Source: Verrucomicrobiales bacterium
GTDB taxonomy: Bacteria; Verrucomicrobiota; Verrucomicrobiia; Verrucomicrobiales; DEV007
Direction of reading: 5' to 3'
Length of the DNA stretch: 64,000 bases
NCBI GenBank assembly: GCA_029213005.1
Contig: JARGPI010000028.1
Location: 1-64,000 of the forward strand
A program made the position numbers and the translations under genes. Positions 60,878 through 64,000 of this stretch are shown in pieces. The notes under the pieces were generated by a model. The model made no database searches. It saw only the letters and a program-made list of their open reading frames with translations, and was not told where the DNA came from. Within the stretch, counting starts at the first letter, position 1, and each line of letters begins with the position of its first letter.

Positions 60878-62425
60878 ATGCTCACGAGAATAAAAAACGC
60901 CTTCCGGAAAGCTAACGATATCACGGCCTCAGTGCTTGCCGGAATCGCGAGGCGTTATCCGCATGCCGCTAAGTTTCTCGGGATTGTGAGAAGTCGGAGA
61001 CGTCCCCTTTTTGTTATCTTTTTTCTGGTGATGCATATCATCGGATTTTTCATGTCCATTCAGGCCGTGATGCAGACCCGAACCGCGCAGGGAGCTGTGG
61101 CGTGGGCGATTTCGCTCAATACGATCCCTGTCATTGCGGTGCCATCCTGGATGGTGTTCGGCGACAGCCGGATCGATTCCTACACCACGGTTCATCGCGC
61201 CGGGCTCGAAAAGGTCCGCCCGTTGGCCCGATCGTTCCTGAAGAATATTGAGTCTGCTGAAGCGGCCCGTTCGACCGAAGAGCCGACGATGGCTGCTGCA
61301 GCGAAATTTGCGTCGCTGCCGCCTCTTCAAGGGAACAAGGCGGAGCTGCTAATCGATGGGAAAGCCACCTTTGATTCTATATTCGAAGCGATCGATAAGG
61401 CGGAGAAATATATACTTGTCCAATTCTATATCTTAAGGAATGACGGCACCGGAGTTGAATTAAGAGATCGGCTCGCAGCTAAAGTCGCCGAAGGGGTTCG
61501 AGTATTTGTGCTACTCGACGATCTGGGTTGTCTGGATCTGGGGAAAACCTATGTCAAAGAACTGCGTGATGCCGGAGTCGATGCCCGGTTTTTCATGGAT
61601 TTTTCAGGGGAGGCGAACCGGTTTCAATTGAATTTCCGGAACCACCGAAAACTCGTCGTGGTGGACGGCAGGAAGGTCTTTATCGGAGGGCTCAATGTCG
61701 GCGACGAATACCTGGGTAAGCATCCCACGATGACACCGTGGCGGGACACACATGTCGCTCTCACCGGCCCGATCGCCAAGGCCGCCCAGATCTCCTTTGT
61801 GGAAGACTGGCACTGGGCAACCGAAGACTTGATTCCGGACCTCGACTGGGATCTGACGAAGGAGGATGTCGCCGGTTCGGTCGCGGCAATTGTCCTTCCC
61901 TCCGGCCCGGCGGATCCGATCGAGACTTGCTCCATGTTTTTTCTCTCGGCGATCAACAATGCCAAAAAGCGGGTGTGGATCGCAACGCCCTATTTCGTTC
62001 CCGATGATAAAATTGTGACCGCTCTGCAAATGGCGGCGTTGCGCGGAGTGGAGGTGAAAATCCTGATACCGGAGAACACTGACAGCCGGCTGGTTCAGCT
62101 GTCATCCTACTCCTATCTGGAACCTCTCGAAACGACCGGGGTCGAGATTTATCGTTACACCGAGGGTTTCATGCATCAAAAAGTCATCATGGTTGATGAT
62201 GCGCTTTCTGCGATCGGTTCGGCAAACTTCGACAACCGTTCCTTTCGACTGAATTTTGAGCTCACGGCCGTGATCCATGACGAAAAGTTTGCCGGAGAGG
62301 TCGCAACTATGTTGGAAAATGACTTCTCCAACAGCAGGCCGGCAAAATCGAGTGAATTGAAGGAGCGGTCCTTCATTTTCAAACTTTCGGTTCGTCTCGC
62401 CCGGCTTCTCGCACCGATTCAGTGA
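60878..62425 (+). CDS. cls: Cardiolipin synthase (membrane-anchored, ClsA-like)
   Basis: 515 residues from the ATG at 60878. Membrane helices near 45-66 and 75-95 precede two HKD motifs: His256 (NHRKLVVVDGRKVFIGG) and His433 (MHQKVIMVDD, followed by IGSANFDNRSFRLNFE). It joins two phosphatidylglycerols, or PG and PE, into cardiolipin. The longer N-terminal extension from a GTG at 60824 is unsupported. Paralogue of the soluble-headed gene at 27633. It ends 10 bp from the convergent SprT-like gene. Confidence 0.92.
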   Translation: MLTRIKNAFRKANDITASVLAGIARRYPHAAKFLGIVRSRRRPLFVIFFLVMHIIGFFMSIQAVMQTRTAQGAVAWAISLNTIPVIAVPSWMVFGDSRIDSYTTVHRAGLEKVRPLARSFLKNIESAEAARSTEEPTMAAAAKFASLPPLQGNKAELLIDGKATFDSIFEAIDKAEKYILVQFYILRNDGTGVELRDRLAAKVAEGVRVFVLLDDLGCLDLGKTYVKELRDAGVDARFFMDFSGEANRFQLNFRNHRKLVVVDGRKVFIGGLNVGDEYLGKHPTMTPWRDTHVALTGPIAKAAQISFVEDWHWATEDLIPDLDWDLTKEDVAGSVAAIVLPSGPADPIETCSMFFLSAINNAKKRVWIATPYFVPDDKIVTALQMAALRGVEVKILIPENTDSRLVQLSSYSYLEPLETTGVEIYRYTEGFMHQKVIMVDDALSAIGSANFDNRSFRLNFELTAVIHDEKFAGEVATMLENDFSNSRPAKSSELKERSFIFKLSVRLARLLAPIQ

Positions 62426-62435
62426 CCTCGGCTGC

Positions 62436-62996
62436 TTAAACCAATCGTTTTTCGATCAGCTTAAATTTGTTGTCGTATTTTCCGTCGTTGTGGTTTTTGC
62501 AACAACTGTAGCAGGCGACAGAGCGATTCATCCGCTTGACCCGATAGATCACTTCCTCACAAGCGGGACAGATGTAGGCGAAATTTTTCCTCCGCGTGGT
62601 CCGGCCCAGATTCAGCGAGTGACAGCGCTCTTCTCCGGGAATTCCCAGATCGGCGCAAGCCTGCTTCCATTCATCGCCGTGAGGCTGAATCCTCCGCTTC
62701 GGATTCCGGGCATGAGCGACCACATGGGCTAATTCGTGAAGGAAAGTCTGATTGATTTCGTGATCCCGCTTTTCGTCGGGGAGAAGCTGCAAGCGGGGAT
62801 TTAACTCGATCTTGGCGAGGTTGGAGTAGGCCCGTCCTGCCGTGGTCCGGAGGCGTTTGTTCCAGTTTACGGTGACTTTTGCCGCTACCTCACTCAGGTC
62901 CAGGGCCTTCAACAATCGCTCGGCACGCGCCGTCAGCCCCTCATCAAAACCGATACGGATCATCACTTTCTGGGAATTTTTGCCGGGATCGGTCAT
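62436..62996 (-). CDS. SprT-like zinc metalloprotein
   Basis: 186 residues from the ATG at 62996. The SprT-like domain has HELAHVVAH (the HExxH-type zinc site with Glu) and a downstream His in RRIQPHGDEWKQ, followed by a zinc ribbon: CPACEEVIYRVKRMNRSVACYSC. SprT/Spartan relatives may cleave DNA-protein crosslinks; the role of bacterial SprT is poorly defined. It converges with cls and lies 18 bp after cysE on the same strand, so the two may be co-transcribed. Confidence 0.85.
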   Translation of the reverse strand: MTDPGKNSQKVMIRIGFDEGLTARAERLLKALDLSEVAAKVTVNWNKRLRTTAGRAYSNLAKIELNPRLQLLPDEKRDHEINQTFLHELAHVVAHARNPKRRIQPHGDEWKQACADLGIPGEERCHSLNLGRTTRRKNFAYICPACEEVIYRVKRMNRSVACYSCCKNHNDGKYDNKFKLIEKRLV

Positions 62997-63014
62997 CGGA
63001 AAAAACACATCAAT

Positions 63015-63944
63015 CTATTCACCGCCCACAATCCTCTCTTTGGTCTGCTTATCAATCACAATGAGCTCTTCCCCTTTCGTACTCACGAAAGAATTGGCCG
63101 GTACGCTTTCCCTGAGGAAGACATTGGCGGCGATAGTGGCCCCCTCACCGAGAACGGTTTGACCTCCCAGAATCGTTGCGTGGGGATAAACGACCACATT
63201 GTCACCGACATCGGGGTGCCGTTTGTTTCCTTTGATGATGTTTCCATCTTCGTCTTTCGGAAAATTTCGCGCTCCCAGGGTGACGCCGTGATAAAGCTTC
63301 ACGTGGTTCCCGATCACACAGGTTTCACCAATGACGACTCCGGTCCCGTGGTCGATGAAAAAATGCGTCCCGATCGTCGCTCCGGGATGGATATCGATCC
63401 CGGTCAGACCGTGGGCGTATTCTGTCATAATTCTCGGAATCAGAGGGACTTCCAACTGGTAGAGCAAATGGGCGCAACGTTGGATCGCGATCGCGGTGAT
63501 GCACGGATAGGCGAGGATAATTTCCTCGATATTCCGCGCAGCCGGGTCGCCTTCATATGCGGCTTCAACGTCAGTCGCGAGGATTTGCCGAATTTCCGGC
63601 AATCGACCCAGAAACTCGGAAACCACCGTTTGAGCGGCTGACGAATAATCGCCACACTTGTCGTATTCAATCCCGTTACGGAATCTCAAGGTTTTTGCAA
63701 TCTCCCCACTGAGAACGACCATGAGATGCGCAATTCTCTCACTCGTAATCACTTCCAGCTCCTCAGCAGGCACCGGTTCCTTGTCGTGATAACCCGGGAA
63801 CAGAACCTGGAGAAGGTTGTCGCAAGTTGCGGTCACCTTCCGGTTTGACGGAAGGCTGCTTCCGCAGTCGACGCGGTTGATCCCTCCGACTTCCTGATAA
63901 GAATCGACAAGGCTCTCCACAATTTCTCGTAACCGGTTTTCCAT
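63015..63944 (-). CDS. cysE: Serine O-acetyltransferase (EpsC/CysE type)
   Basis: 309 residues. An N-terminal helical domain (about 1-165) precedes left-handed beta-helix hexapeptide repeats (about 185-290: IHPGATIGTHFFIDHGTGVV, IGETCVIGNHVKLYHGVTLG, HPDVGDNVVVYPHATILG). It acetylates L-serine with acetyl-CoA to make O-acetylserine for cysteine synthesis. The length and a C-terminal tail (IVIDKQTKERIVGGE) match the EpsC-like group seen in plants and many non-proteobacteria. It is the first gene of the SprT unit. The remaining 55 bases to the window end are non-coding. Confidence 0.93.
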   Translation of the reverse strand: MENRLREIVESLVDSYQEVGGINRVDCGSSLPSNRKVTATCDNLLQVLFPGYHDKEPVPAEELEVITSERIAHLMVVLSGEIAKTLRFRNGIEYDKCGDYSSAAQTVVSEFLGRLPEIRQILATDVEAAYEGDPAARNIEEIILAYPCITAIAIQRCAHLLYQLEVPLIPRIMTEYAHGLTGIDIHPGATIGTHFFIDHGTGVVIGETCVIGNHVKLYHGVTLGARNFPKDEDGNIIKGNKRHPDVGDNVVVYPHATILGGQTVLGEGATIAANVFLRESVPANSFVSTKGEELIVIDKQTKERIVGGE

Positions 63945-64000
63945 TGGCTGGTACCCCCGAAATAACTAAGAAAACGGGAAATTTCCAAGCATAAAACAAT

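Overview
This is a 64 kb chromosomal stretch of a Gram-negative bacterium. It most resembles a member of the Verrucomicrobiota (PVC superphylum). That placement is an inference from gene content: SLA1-homology (SHD1) domains, an extracellular arylsulfatase, a sialidase-like BNR protein, a secreted TPR-CHAT protein, very large periplasm-facing proteins, and few clear Shine-Dalgarno sequences. No rRNA operon, CRISPR array, prophage or complete transposon was seen. There are two tRNA genes: Arg-CCG on the minus strand near 29.8 kb and Leu-TAG on the plus strand near 52.1 kb.

Layout. 0-4.9 kb is an accessory, gene-poor region. It holds a secreted protein with three STN-like repeats, a small orphan ORF, three tandem hairpin repeats, the 3' end (domains V and VI) of a group II intron with no reverse transcriptase, a TIR-domain protein, and a 54-bp inverted repeat at its two ends (2-55 and 3806-3859). 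4.9-9.9 kb has a metallophosphatase divergent from a LysR regulator, then an AAA ATPase. 7.6-15.4 kb is the classic pair of bacterial alpha-2-macroglobulin and penicillin-binding protein 1C. 15.7-20.2 kb carries an FtsX-type permease, a LysE-family exporter and a serine beta-lactamase-like hydrolase. 20.2-27.3 kb has a 1323-residue two-component hybrid kinase with a periplasmic propeller, a DUF2254 membrane protein and an AarF/UbiB kinase. 27.6-32.9 kb has a phospholipase D/cardiolipin synthase, a ferritin-like protein with a glycine-zipper lipoprotein, proBA and a MutM-family glycosylase. 33.1-36.9 kb is an oligopeptide importer (binding protein plus two permeases, no ATPases). 37-46.6 kb has the CHAT protein, the BNR protein, a glycosyltransferase divergent from an O-antigen ligase-like protein, and glcDF. 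46.7-49.2 kb is plsY-gpsA plus an SHD1 membrane protein. 49.3-52 kb has a SPOR-domain exported protein and a REC-kinase-REC hybrid. 52.3-55.3 kb is a more AT-rich two-gene unit just after tRNA-Leu. 55.3-64 kb has a sulfatase, metH, a second cardiolipin synthase, a SprT-like metalloprotein and cysE.

The most unusual system is the 52.3-55.3 kb pair. Both proteins are predicted to be exported and both begin with a C-type-lectin-like fold. The first continues into an SHD1 domain. The second continues into a Lon-type (S16) proteolytic domain with an intact Ser322-Lys365 dyad, spaced exactly as in E. coli Lon (43 residues), and no AAA+ module. This is an ATP-independent, extracytoplasmic Lon-protease architecture not known to me.

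A second notable signal is a dispersed palindromic repeat with core ACTGTAC-AGG-GTACAGT. It occurs at five loci (8437, 27593, 33027, 46626, 56851), usually as paired copies between genes, and once in frame inside the transpeptidase region of PBP1C. It behaves like a REP/MITE-type element.
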